DNA of 64,000 nucleotides from Laburnicola sp. R22_1 (taxonomy: Eukaryota > Ascomycota > Dothideomycetes > Pleosporales > Didymosphaeriaceae). Below are positions 46,806 through 58,138 of this stretch, piece after piece. The stretch lies in assembly GCA_014281115.1 (NCBI GenBank), contig JACONQ010000005.1, positions 3,534,001 to 3,598,000 of the forward strand, given 5' to 3'. The number at the start of each line of letters is the position of its first letter. The stretch's first letter is position 1. Made by a program: the position numbers and the translations under genes. The notes under the pieces are model-generated. The model ran no database searches. It was not told the DNA's origin and saw only the letters and a program-made list of their open reading frames with translations.

Positions 46806-48803
46806 GAGTTGCTTCTGTCGCAAGAACCATCACATTCGGCGAGGCATCGTGGACGTATCCATGCAATCCCTGCGAGCTGGACACGAAAACACCGATAAGA
46901 AGACGGCTTCTCGGGCTGTAACAATCTACACAACATGTCCTCCCGCAACCGGACGCATCGAATAGAGTTATTCGTATATAGAGGAACGAGTCCACAGCAT
47001 CACCCAGTGCTGGACTCGACATGTATCACGACATGAACACCGCATGCGAAGACTTGTCAATTCAATATCGGTCTTCTGATCACATTTGTGGAGGCTAGTT
47101 CCGATGCAGTGTGTAACATCAAGCCTCAACCCGATGGATCGTCTCCGTAGCACAACATGCGCCTCTTCGTATTTGCTTACATTCATGCAAGTAATATCCT
47201 CGTGGTGTACCACCTACGGTTCCCCGCAATGGAAGGCTTGCATTCCCCGCCTTTGTGCGTTAGGAAGATCGCGGTATCTGTTCCTATTCATCCATCTATA
47301 AACGCTCGATTGAACTGCTTTTCGTATCGGTATACCCCTCACTAGCGCTTTTTTCCGCGTTCTCATAGAAACCTTCCAGCGTCTATTACTCCACGTATAC
47401 TTCTCATAGGCGGTGCTGAGCCCAGATTCAAACTGCTAAAAATCAATCATCACAAGACACCTCTAGTCTTGAACCCATTACAAGCTATTCTAACCTTCAA
47501 TACCGACCGTGAGGACCCCCTGGACGGTTGTCCGTCGCAGCTGACAGCACGTGCCTTGTCGGTCAAGCACTTCGACGGGCCGCATCTCATGCTCAATGTT
47601 GCATCCGTCGCTACCTGGCATGCTTGGTATGCAAGGCTAAGCGGGAGCACTTTCCCTTTGGGTCTCCCAACCCATCATGACGACCAATCCTATCGTGGGT
47701 CGGATAGTTCGAGATTGGATCATCGATGCACAAGTCGACATGCTGGTGCATGGTGGCTTCAAGTGAGATGGGATGGGGGATTATCAAGATCTGATGCAGG
47801 TTCACCTTCACCGGCTCTCGCATTGCAGATACGCATCGAGACCCGCCGATCATTGACGCATACGCCATACTGCAAGCCACTATCACATGCATACGGGCAA
47901 CATGCTGACCACACTCTGTGTCATATAAGGCCTTGCTTCATTTTCATCCTAGGATGTCTTAGCCAGCTGCAAGTGCGCGTGTTAGGGTGTGGCATCCTCG
48001 TTATACCTTGCAAACGAGATCTAATCGATTCGGACATGCGCGGTCGATATGTGGTTGCCAAACGCGAAGTGCATATCGCACACCAAGGCGGGAACTACTC
48101 GCTTGGTCCCGCGAGCTTCTGATCAGGGATCTACACATATCCTCGCTCATCGATCACCCATCACTTAGTTGGTCGTCGGTCCAGACTACGCACTGCATAT
48201 GAGATATACGATGACCCAGATCTTAACCGATCTGTGATCCCCTCTGGCTGAACGAAGGTACACACACAACGCCACCACAAACACAGCCCCTATTACCACA
48301 AAAGAGAATAGACTTCCTTGTTTCTAATGCCCGAGATTCGACGCGTCAACACATCCACATGTCCAAACATGTGGCGAGCGACGAGGATACCAATACAAAC
48401 GTCATCAACGTGCTTTGACCCCCGCTGACATGCCTGTCGATAACACATGCATGTTGCATTCCCGGGGCGCAACAGGCCGCTGTTCCTCGTAGTGACATCT
48501 TTGATCGGACACGCGATAGTCTAGCCCGCTGGTTTTGCTTGTCCTGTGTATGCTTCCGAATTCTAGATCGATATTCAAGGAGAAAGGATTGCGTCCGTAA
48601 AGACGGAGCGGTACACCCTCTTGCTCTTCTCCGTATCATCATTCACAGGTCAACTGGCTCAGAACGTACTACTGTATAGCGTGGCACACCCCCTCCAGGC
48701 TTCTCTGCGCACCAGCCTAGAAAACTAGTAGTACGTACGACGTACGCCCTTTTACTAAGACTAACACACCCACCCTTTATTTATACATTATTTTAACCTA
48801 TAT

Positions 48804-49162
48804 TAAACATCTTTGTCGTGTGGAGATTCTAACCAAGGTCGAGTCCGCACCATACACAGAGAGGAGTAAAATAGGAGGCACTAAAACCTAGTACCTAGCA
48901 CACAGTGGTAGTAACAAAATATACATAAAATAATAATAATTTTATTAACTTTCTTTACAGCAGCATTGTTAATAGCAGTTAATAGACAGTCTGCTATTTA
49001 GCATAACTAAGTTATATATTATCTCTTAACTAGTGGACCGTTAGAGAGCCGCAGTAGACCTACGCGGAGTCGCAACCGCGGGAGCAGTGTAGGCGATGGG
49101 ACGCTCAACCATGGTTCAGTCGTTGCGTTCGCGACCTGGCAGCTACAGCGCAACTATGGTTC
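48804..49162 (-). mobile_element. SINE-like retroposon copy C (359 bp, longest copy, with target duplication)
   Basis: Flanked by the 14-bp direct repeat attttaacctatat (48790-48803 and 49163-49176). Its left 101 bp match copy B and its left about 185 bp match copy A. Read on the minus strand, the last shared end would be the 3' end (GATGTTTA), and the 5' part holds tRNA-like promoter candidates: an A-box-like TGGTTGAGCG at 49111-49102 and a B-box-like GGTTGCGACTCC at 49077-49066. A GAACCAT(A/G)GTTG motif occurs twice in the 5' part. The left end on the plus strand also has a B-box-like GGTCGAGTCCG, so orientation is inferred from the shared end, not from the boxes alone. Confidence 0.72.
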
Positions 49163-49810
49163 ATTTTAACCTATATATTAATTCCCTACTACATACACAT
49201 ACACATATATATACACACACATATATACACATACATATACATATACATATATATATATATAACTTATTTATACCCTACTACTTATATTAACATATTCTAA
49301 GATCTCACTCTACCCCTCCTTTCATACCTACAACTTGCCAACTATCTAGTTCCCAACTCCCATCTCCCTCCCACCCGCATAGTCAGCACTGTACTAGCAC
49401 GCTACGCTCTCTTAAACAAACCACACGCATCGTATATTTCCCCCTTGTTCCACAGAATTATACAGCGTCGTAGTTTGCGCCCTCCTTTTATCTTTGGATA
49501 TACTAGATTTTATGCTGTACTAGCGAGCGAGGCCCGCTAGCTGGTATCTCGGCGCTTTAATTGATGTGAGTAGGGTGGGTATACAGAGAAGAGTGGTTGT
49601 ATTAGATGAGGATTGGGGGTTGGCGATGGGTAGGAATAGGTTAGTTAGAGAAAGGAGTGGGGGGTTATGTCAGTTAGTGAGCGTGGTGGGATCATATCAG
49701 TACGACAAGTAATTTAACAAAAGTAGGTGGGTTTGTAAATACGCTATATGTACTTGTTAAGAGGCGCGTTTATAAAAGATATAATATTACTTTAGTGTTC
49801 TACCTCTAAA

Positions 49811-49812
49811 CA

Positions 49813-49861
<49 letters not shown>

Positions 49862-49988
49862 TATACACACATACACACACATATACACACACATATACAC
49901 ACACATATACACACACATATACACACACATATACACACACATATACACACACATATACACACACATATACACACACACATATATATAT
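49811..49988. repeat. Long CA/TA microsatellite with a 12-bp higher-order unit
   Basis: (CA)n, then (TA)n, then about ten copies of CACACACATATA, then (CA)n(TA)n. Open frames across it are products of the repeat. Confidence 0.9.
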
Positions 49989-50420
49989 TATAAAATTTTC
50001 TTAACTACAACCGTTTACCCTATTTATCCGCCTTAAAGCATCCACATACTTACTCTCATTATACCTACCCGCCTCTGTCTGCACTAGAAAACAGATCCCA
50101 CTCTCCAAGCCTACAGGCTTAAACGCTTGCAAGTCGGGAAGGCGTTCTTAGTATTTTTTAGTTGAGATGCAGAGATGGATGTGGTGAGGTAGGAGAGGTG
50201 GAGAAGGCTATGTTAGGGAACGTTGGTTCAGAGAAGGAGGGGGCTTGTAGAGTGGCTAGGTGTAAAGGTTTAGGTATACTTGTGTGAACTAAGTGTTGTA
50301 TATGTGCTCTAGCTGTTAAACCTCTGTTGTGCTATTAAGCTTCATAATCTATAAAAGGTTAGGTCGACTATTAACAGATATAAATAAAAAAAGGGCGTAG
50401 GTGTACATGCGAAATAATGT

Positions 50421-50528
50421 ATCCTATGATATGATATAAAATATTGTGATCCTATGCATGCTAATGTGTTACATCATCCTATAATACAATATGAATCATC
50501 ATGGCCCTATGCATGAAAATGTGTCAAC
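50421..50528. repeat. Imperfect tandem duplication, about 55-bp unit
   Basis: Units at 50421-50475 and 50476-50528 both run ATCCTAT ... CCTATGCATG ... AATGTGT with many differences between. Confidence 0.6.
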
Positions 50529-51401
50529 GCCCATTTTAATAGGTGAATGTCGATAGTCGACTGACTGCTGAAAACCAGCGTCCGTGCCTCTGCACAGAAG
50601 AATCAAGATCATAAACAGCGCCGCAGCAGACAACACTGCATGCGAACAAGCAAGCAAGCCATATCCCCATGTACCTTTGCAAACGCAACCTTCGAGCAAC
50701 AACCACTGACTGATTAGCGATGTAGTTAATCCCACGGTGGTACGCTAGCTCCGTCGACGACTGAAATACTCGGAGGACATTCTACAGTCAACCCAGCCAT
50801 CCAACCCAACATCAATCCAGCAGCGAAACCAACCCGAGCACGACCTCACTCCACCAACTCTATCCCCTACCGCGCCCCCAACCTCCCTCCCCATCACACC
50901 CATCTACGCCGCAACTCCCCTCCCACCGCCGACTTCGGGGCGGAGCAGCGGGATAAAATCCCAACACCACGCCTCGTCCAAAGATGCGATAACGAGGCGC
51001 GACATTCAGCCCAACACATCATATCGCGCGGTACCTTAATGCCGATTGCTTATCGAGAAACGACATGAAGGTTAGACGCCAGACCTTCCTTCATCCCATC
51101 CAGTCGTCACCATGCAGTATGCACCCGTCACACAAGTTATATCCCAGGGACCAAAGTATTATTACAGGCCCCAGGGAACCACGTGTTCAGCTTTTCTGTG
51201 CCCCTCGCGTTCCCCGTAAACCTCGTCAACTACGACGCGGCACGGCACAGGCACAGCCAGGATGACAGGCTGAGGCGGCAGCACTCTGCCCACTGGGGAC
51301 GCCGACACGCATAAAGTTTCGCGTGGATGAACGACAAATGTATAACAGCGCGTCGCTATACACACGTACATACATACATACGGCAGGGAGCACAGCAGGA
51401 T

Positions 51402-53589
51402 CTAGACGTCCGCGCCCTCCACCGCGCCCTGTAGCTGCGCCAGAGCAGCCTCATACATCCTCCTCCGATTATACTCCACGCTGCGCTCCTTCCACTCCAC
51501 GCGCTTGACCTTCTTCCCGCCCCTGCGTATGTTGTCGCCCCTTGCGATCTGATTCCAGAACCAAGCAGCTTCGGTCTTGGTGAACAGGGTCCACGCCTCG
51601 CCCGCTTTCCCAGCTCGGGCGGTCCGACCGACGCGATGCACGTAACTGGTGTTGCTTGTGGGTATGTCGTAGTTGACGACGTGCGTGATGTCAGCTATGT
51701 CTAGGCCTCGAGAAGCGGCGTCCGAGGCGACCAGAATCTTGATTGATCCTGAGCTGAAGGATCGCAGCAGCTTTTTGGACGCCTTTGCTGTTGCGGCGGG
51801 ACTCATCGTTTTGAGGTATTCTTTTAGCGAGGGTTCCAGGACAGAAAGAAGATGCGACAATCGTGATGCGCTCTCGTTGCTCTTGGTGAACACTAACACG
51901 CGGGTCTTATGTTGTGCGATCGATGGTTTTGCGAGGGTTTCGGTGGCGCTGTCGTCGCTAGAAGAATCATCACTATCCTCCTCCTTCTCCTCATCTGCAC
52001 CCGTATCTCTATCCGGTGCTCTGAAAATATGCTTCATCAGCAGGTACAATAAGTAGAGAGGTTTCTTCTGCCCAACTCCCACAGGTACAGCAAATTCATC
52101 CAAGGTGGAAGGAAGCTCGAAACTATCTCCATCAGCTGTGGTGACATGCTGTTCCGGCTCGTCTTGTACGGCGACGAACTTGGGTCTTTTCAGCTTCAAC
52201 ATCCCTAGTTTCGTCAGGTCCTTTTCCATGGTCGCGCTTAGTATCACTTTGGTCAATTGACGATTGGACGGCAGAATAGGCCCACGGGTCAAGGCTTGCC
52301 TTTGCTTCCGAAGCCGTTCCTGAGCGTCCATCATGTCTTCGGGCGTTTCGCCGTGTAGCGCATCTATCAATACGGTTGCCCAGCCCTGAAAGTTTTGATT
52401 TAGCAGCTGGTCTGCTTCATCAATAACCAGCCACTTTATAGAGCGTAACAGAAACCCGGTGGTGGATTCTATGTGCTCGACCAGTCTTCCTGGCGTACAT
52501 ATGAGGATGTCGACACCTGAGTCATAGCGCGGGACATGGTCGCCTGGCATGATCATCAGGTCATCCACGAAGGCGCGATTCTCCACGAATCCAGTCTTCC
52601 CCTGACTGTTGGCCTTCTCGTGTAGAACTGCAGCTCTCCTAGGATCATACTGTGCTCTCAGTTTGACCAGTTGTTTCCGCTCAGTGGCAAAGGGGACGTT
52701 CCCGACAGCCGTCCCAACCTTGATCTTAGTACCTGCACAAAGTTCTTCGGCCACTTGTAGCGCCTGATCGACCAGCTGGCGAGTTGGGACCACTATTATG
52801 GCAGACAGCACCGGGGTCGTACGGTCCTTCAGTGCTTCGACGATGGGGAGTAAATATGCGAGCGTCTTTCCGGACCCGGTCTTTGCAGATACGCAGATAT
52901 CGCCCAAATGCTGCCCGTAACCCGGCTGTAACATGGGCAGAAGCGCAGACTGTACGGCCAGAGCTTCGGTATAGCCCTGCTTCTCCAATTTTTTCAGAAA
53001 GGAGGACTCCACACCTAGCTTGTCGAACGGTACGCGCTGGGAGGCTTCAACGGTAATAGGCTCTGCCAGCCATGTTGGCAGGACGGAGAAGGTGGGCTCG
53101 AAATCCGCATCGGGAACAGGCGCGGGCTGTGGTAGAGGTTGCAGATCTGCGCATCGTCGTTAGCATATGGGCACGCAGCATAATATGGTCGTGGCTACCT
53201 CGAAGCACTACCTCTGGCTTGGCTTCCTGCTCCTCTTCGGTGCCTTTCGGCTGGTGTGCTTGTTCTTGGGCTCTCTTGGAAGCTTTCTCGAACTTTGACA
53301 AGACGGTCCTGTGTTTCTTGGGCGCCGTTCCCTCGTCCTCTGGCGCCGCATCCCGCTTCCTCTTCTTGGGCTTTTTTGGCGCTTTCGATTGCCCAACAGG
53401 TGTGCACTGTTCCGCGTTACTTATCCCAAGATCACCCGTCCCATTGGCAGCTTTCGAAGGTTTCGACTTGTTCACAGTTGCCGGGCGCGGCGACTCTGCG
53501 CTCTCGGTCACTCGAAGAGGGGGCTGTTCCTGGCCGGCTGCCTTCGCAGGCTTCTTCGAAGGATAGAATCGGGCGTATAGCGGAGCCAT
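51402..53589 (-). CDS. DBP6: DEAD-box RNA helicase Dbp6 (DDX51-like), 60S ribosome biogenesis
   Basis: Two exons (53589-53199 and 53146-51402) give 711 residues. The start MAPLYARFYP is typical of Dbp6. The first 170 residues are Lys-rich and disordered. Core motifs follow in order: AKTGSGKT (I), VPTRQL (Ia), CTPGR (Ib), VIDEADQLL (II, DEAD), LSATM (III), RVLVFTKS (IV), ASDAASRGLDI (V) and HRVGRTARAG (VI). A 50-residue insertion between motifs Ia and Ib and an acidic insert (DEEKEEDSDDSSSDD) fit the Dbp6 group. It acts in the nucleolus on early pre-60S particles. It is divergent from SPT14 with 233 bp between the starts. Confidence 0.9.
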
Positions 53590-53822
53590 TTTGAAAGCGC
53601 TTGCGTCGAGAAGAGTTGTTGCGTCACTCGGAACTTTGCATCGTAAATTGTGCGCCAAGATTTCGCGGGACAAATAGCGCCGATGCGGAGGCCCGTTGCG
53701 ACTTCCGCTTTTGCTCAGCGTGGGGAAACTCGACATACTATCAGTGAATGGTTTTCTCGGACTGGCTGTCATGATTCATACGCGTTCGTTACCTCCTGGT
53801 CATTGCTCTGGAATTTGCCAAC
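53590..53822. promoter_or_regulatory. 233-bp divergent promoter between DBP6 and SPT14
   Basis: The two start codons (53589 minus, 53823 plus) face away from each other. No other gene fits in the gap. Confidence 0.55.
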
Positions 53823-55532
53823 ATGCCTTACAATATTGCGTACGAGTCTCTGCCCCCAATCCCACCCCGACGCTCACATGGATACAGCATGGTCAGCGAC
53901 AACTTCTACCCGCAGCCTGGTACGCGAGACCAAAAGTGCGCATGGTCACCGTCTAATGGACTCCAGGCGGAGTCGAAAGCCACATGTACCAGCTATCTAG
54001 TGTAAGCTGCCTCGCCCCGGCCCCTTCACACTCTCACACACCCAGAAACTCATCGACCGAGGCCACAAGGTAATCATCATTACCCACGCGTACACAGGAC
54101 GGACAGGCATCCGCTACCTCACGAATGGCCTCAAAGTCTACCATGTGCCGTTCTGGACCGTCTACCGCGAGACGACCTTCCCGACCGTCTTCTCCTTCTT
54201 CCCCATGTTCAGAAACATCGTCATCCGCGAGCGCATCGAGATAGTCCATGGCCATGCCAGTCTTAGCAACCTGTGCAACGAGGCTATCCTTCATGCTCGG
54301 ACCATGGGCCTGAGGACAGTCTTCACCGACCACAGTCTCTTCGGCTTCGCAGACGCTGCAAGCATCCTCACCAACAAGCTTCTCAAGTTCACCTTGAGCG
54401 ATGTCGACCATGTCATCTGCGTCAGCCACACCTGGTATGTCGTCAACCCTGTTTAGAAGTATAACTGAGAAGACATAGCAAAGAGAACACCGTGTTGAGG
54501 GCATCCCTGGACCCTCTCATGGTCTCCGTCATCCCGAATGCCGTCGTAGCCGACAACTTTCGCCCGCTATCACACGACTTCCTCGATTCACGTCGCGACA
54601 ATGCCCCCGGGCCTCCCCAGCCCCTCGGCCCGCACGACACCATCACCATCGTAGCCATCCTCCGCCTCTTCTACAACAAAGGCGTCGACCTCCTCATCGC
54701 AGCGATCCCGCGCATCCTCGCATCGCACCCCAACGTACGCTTCATCGTCGCGGGCACCGGCCCCAAAGCAATCGACATGGAACAAATGATCGAACGAAAC
54801 GTCCTCCAAGATAAAGTCCTCCTCCTAGGCGCCGTGCGCCACGAAGAAGTCCGCGACGTCATGGTCCAAGGGCACATCTTCCTCAACCCCTCGCTCACCG
54901 AGGCCTTCGGCACCGTCATCGTCGAAGCCGCGTCCTGCGGCTTATACGTCGTCTGCACGCGCGTGGGCGGCGTCCCCGAAGTCCTACCAAGCCACATGAC
55001 GGAATTCGCGGCCCCAGAGGAAGACGACATCGTCGCAGCTACCGGCCGCGCCATCGCGAAGCTCCGCCAAGGCAGAGTCCGCACAGACTTGTTCCACAAC
55101 CAGGTCAAGCAGATGTACTCGTGGACCGATGTCGCGCAGCGCACGGAGAGAGTCTACGACGGTGTCAGCGGGGCCGTCGACGCTGATGAATTCTATCGTG
55201 GTGCCGGCGTCGAAACGGCGTGGAATGCGGCGCGTGACCGGGCGGGTGTGCGCAGCTTTGCGCTCATCGATCGCCTCAAGAGATACTATGGCTGTGGCAT
55301 CTGGGCGGGCAAGCTTTTCTGCTTGTGCGCTATTGTCGACTATTTGATCTATGTCGTGCTGGAGATGTTTGCGCCCCGCTCTCGCATCGACATTTGCAAG
55401 GACTGGCCAAAGAAGATGATAGCCCAGGAGGGGAAAGCAAAGACTGTAGAGGTGGTGAAAGACCGAGACGAATTAACGCGGAAGCGAGGTTCGCGCCGTA
55501 GAGAGAAGAGACACCAAGCAGACGAGAGCTAA
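53823..55532 (+). CDS. SPT14: GPI-anchor GlcNAc transferase catalytic subunit (PIG-A/Spt14/Gpi3)
   Basis: Five exons (53823-53839, 53888-53919, 53967-54001, 54046-54434, 54479-55532) give 508 residues. The first three exons are just 17, 32 and 35 nt; joined they read [28 protein letters not shown] in short pieces, the invariant start of the family. The rest has [47 protein letters not shown] and the EX7E-type catalytic region [19 protein letters not shown] of GT4 glycosyltransferases. A membrane helix lies near the end ([19 protein letters not shown]) and a basic tail follows. It adds GlcNAc to phosphatidylinositol on the cytosolic face of the ER, the first step of GPI synthesis. Confidence 0.93.
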
Positions 55533-55829
55533 GAGCAATGTATTATTTATTCCACGCACAAGACATGATACCCGAGACGTAGTTTGTTCTTTAAAAAAGG
55601 ATTTATTGATTATGAAAGATTTGCGCCGTTCCCTCATCCTACTACTCGACCGAGGAAACCGCGAAGAAATCTCCCCCAAAAAGGCCCTCAGGGCATTAAG
55701 AGAAAGAAAGCACAATGGCTAGGGTAGAGTATACACCGCCCCGCCCCGGCTTCGAAAAAACGCCGCCCAATGCTCTGCTCTGTACATGCAAGCCACCTCC
55801 CATCTTTACCCATGGCAGTTCCAGCCATC
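55533..55829. other. Convergent 3' region, 297 bp
   Basis: Lies between the SPT14 stop and the stop of the minus-strand secreted-protein gene. UTR-like sequence only; no gene seen. Confidence 0.4.
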
Positions 55830-56635
55830 CTACTTCCAAAACCAATACTCCGCCGCATACTGCACATAAAACACATCAGCCTGGCCCTCACACGTCTTAG
55901 GCGCAACCCCGCCCGCAGTCCCCAGCCTATAAATCTCCTCGTAGTCCCCCTCTGTCGCCTTCAACTTCAACCACGCGACGCTACCCAGCCCATTCTCGCC
56001 CTTTACGCTCTCCGCCGGCGCCGTGCTCTTCGCGACCAACTTGCCCATGACGTACCCGTAGTCGGCGCGCGCCGTGTTGAGCCGGAAAATCGGGACCCCC
56101 GCGGCGGTGAACTCGTGGTGGCCGGAGACGGTGTATTTTTGCACGTCTTGCGAGAGGTCGATGGCTTGGGTGAGGGCGATGGCGGGGAGGCGCGAGAGGA
56201 TGGCGGGGGCGCGCACGGCGTAGCAGGTCGCGTTGTAGAGGGTTGCGTTGGCGCCTTGGAGTTTGGGCGTGTCGGATGAGGTGGACGAGGCGCAGGTGTA
56301 GTTTTGGGTGCCGCGGCCGATGGCGATGTGGGCGAGGGTGAGGCCAGCGGTTGGTGGGGGGAGGGGGTTGGGTGCTGCGGAGGGGAAGTGTTAGTGGGTG
56401 CGTGGGTGGGAGAGGTGGAGGTGGGAGGGTATGGGATGGGATGTATATGGATATGAATATGGGGAGGTTGGGACGTACTGGTTGGCATTACCACTTGAGA
56501 GAGGTCGCAGACACCGTCCTCTAGGGTGCGGATTGTCTCTGGGGAGAGGGCGCGCTTTTCCATGGGCGTGGGAGCTGCGAGGAGGGTGGTGGGCGCGAGG
56601 GCTAGAGCCAGCGCGAGCGTCTTGGAGAAGAGCAT
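55830..56635 (-). CDS. Secreted DUF3455-type protein
   Basis: Two exons (56635-56479 and 56374-55830) give 233 residues. A signal peptide is clear (MLFSKTLALALALAPTTLLA, cut near AAPTP), followed by a possible KR processing site. The mature part matches the fungal family with NPLPPPTAGLTLAHIAIGRG, TQNYTCA and, near the end, DVFYVQYAAEYWFWK; GVPIFRL and SVAWLKLKATEGDY lie between. Two or three Cys and one N-glycosylation site (NYT) are seen. Members are abundant secreted proteins in Pezizomycotina with no settled biochemical role. The intron (56375-56478) is 104 bp. Confidence 0.85.
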
Positions 56636-58138
56636 GTTGAGTGAGGTGTTGGGGGAGGTAGTGGTGTGGATTTTCGGATTGAGTGGAGGGTTTGAGGTTG
56701 AGGTGAGGAGAGGTGGTATAGGCAAGCCTTGGCTGGTTATCAAGGTGGTGTTGTTGTTGATGTCGTCGTTGAGGTCGCTCTTTCTTTCCGTATACAATCG
56801 AATCCTCGAACCCAAGTCGATCCCAGATAACAACCCAGAGAAAGATGTTTCAAAGCAAAACAAAAACGAAGAAAAGGCAAGAGATCCAGATCTCAATTGC
56901 ACAACAAGAGCAGAGGGAAAAAGAAACCACGCTCGAGACTTTGTTTATCCAAACGAAACAAAACACAACCCGAGATGAGATGAGCCCCAAACACCGCGAT
57001 CCCATCCCCCCATATATACATCAGCCTCCCCGCGCGTACACACAACCACCCGAGCGCCGTTGTTGCCGTTGCCGCCCGCAAACTGCTGCAATCTAGGCTC
57101 GCTGGGTGCAAAAATAGTGCGGCGCGTCGCTCATTGGTTGGCCGTGGCGGTTGGCGGGCGCTACCGGTGCGGGTGGGTTGTGCTAGCGTGCCTGCTGCTT
57201 GCGGTATAGTGTCCGCGCAATTATGGGTGTTAAAATAGATAGGTGGTGAAGATACAGGTTTACGGTGCACAGTGTACGCAGTAGGCATCGATTGCGCCAG
57301 TCGTTGCGCCCAAGCCGGCGCGCTCACACGGGTGCAAAGCATGCAAAGCAAGACAACATCAAACATCAGAATCAAACATCTTCCCCACAAGCACAAGCCA
57401 TCAAAACACCCACCATGCGTACAAACATGTTTCCCATTCCTCCCTCTCTCCCACTCCCGAGCGCCACACCCACCCCTCCAACCACCCCTCCACCTCACCC
57501 AACCGCCCGTACCACCACCCCCCATCGGGGCCATCCCACCCCATTGGCCCACCCCCCCCAAAAGCCCGCAAATTAACCCACTTTACCCACAATCCACATG
57601 CCCAAGCGAGCTATATTAAGCACACAAACGCCCACCGAAGGAGAAATTAGCCCGCTTTTATCTGTCAAGCGCTGGCGAGTCGCTATTGGCAGTTGGTGGG
57701 TCCGTATGGCCAAGCCGATGAGCGTTCGTAACCTAGAGTATGGATGGAGAGTGGGTGGGTGGGTTATCGAACATGTTCGTACTGTAGAGAGGGAAGTGTG
57801 CATGGCTGGGCTGGATTACCAAGTATCGAAGCGCGCGTGGCATTTGTCTGTTGGTCCCATCCGGGCGAGCTTGCCAACACCTTCGTACCACAGTATCAAT
57901 TCATCTATCCACTCAGCTATGGCCAGCCCATTTCAACCACCGGAACCGAGAACATAATCGATACATGCTAGGTTGATTGTGTATTTTTGGTGCTGGGAGG
58001 AGGGCATGCAAGCGCGCACGGCAAATTCCTCATCTCCTACACCGCGGTTGCACAATCTTGCCAATCTGCATCTACCTATCCATCGATTTCCTCCCACGCA
58101 ATAGAGCCCCAATGAGGCCACTCGCTCCAAATTCCAGT
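56636..58138. other. Intergenic, 1.5 kb
   Basis: Between the start of the secreted-protein gene and the stop of choline kinase. Holds C-rich (CCACCC-like) stretches near 57470-57560. No gene recognised. Confidence 0.4.

Larger units (their letters stand above)
46806..51401. other. Convergent gene-poor region, 4.6 kb, with retroposon and microsatellites
   Basis: Between the 3' ends of SEC65 and DBP6. No coding region is recognised. It contains retroposon copy C (48804-49162), CA/TA tracts at about 49190-49262 and 49811-49988, and an imperfect tandem duplication at 50421-50528. AT content rises from 48.7 to 50.5 kb. Confidence 0.5.

Noticed and set aside
49811..49988. CRISPR-like array of regular repeats
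   Set aside because: Simple CA/TA microsatellite with no unique spacers, in a eukaryotic genome.
57265..57619. Pro-rich open frames of 103-115 codons
   Set aside because: Arise from C-rich intergenic sequence; no start context or homology.
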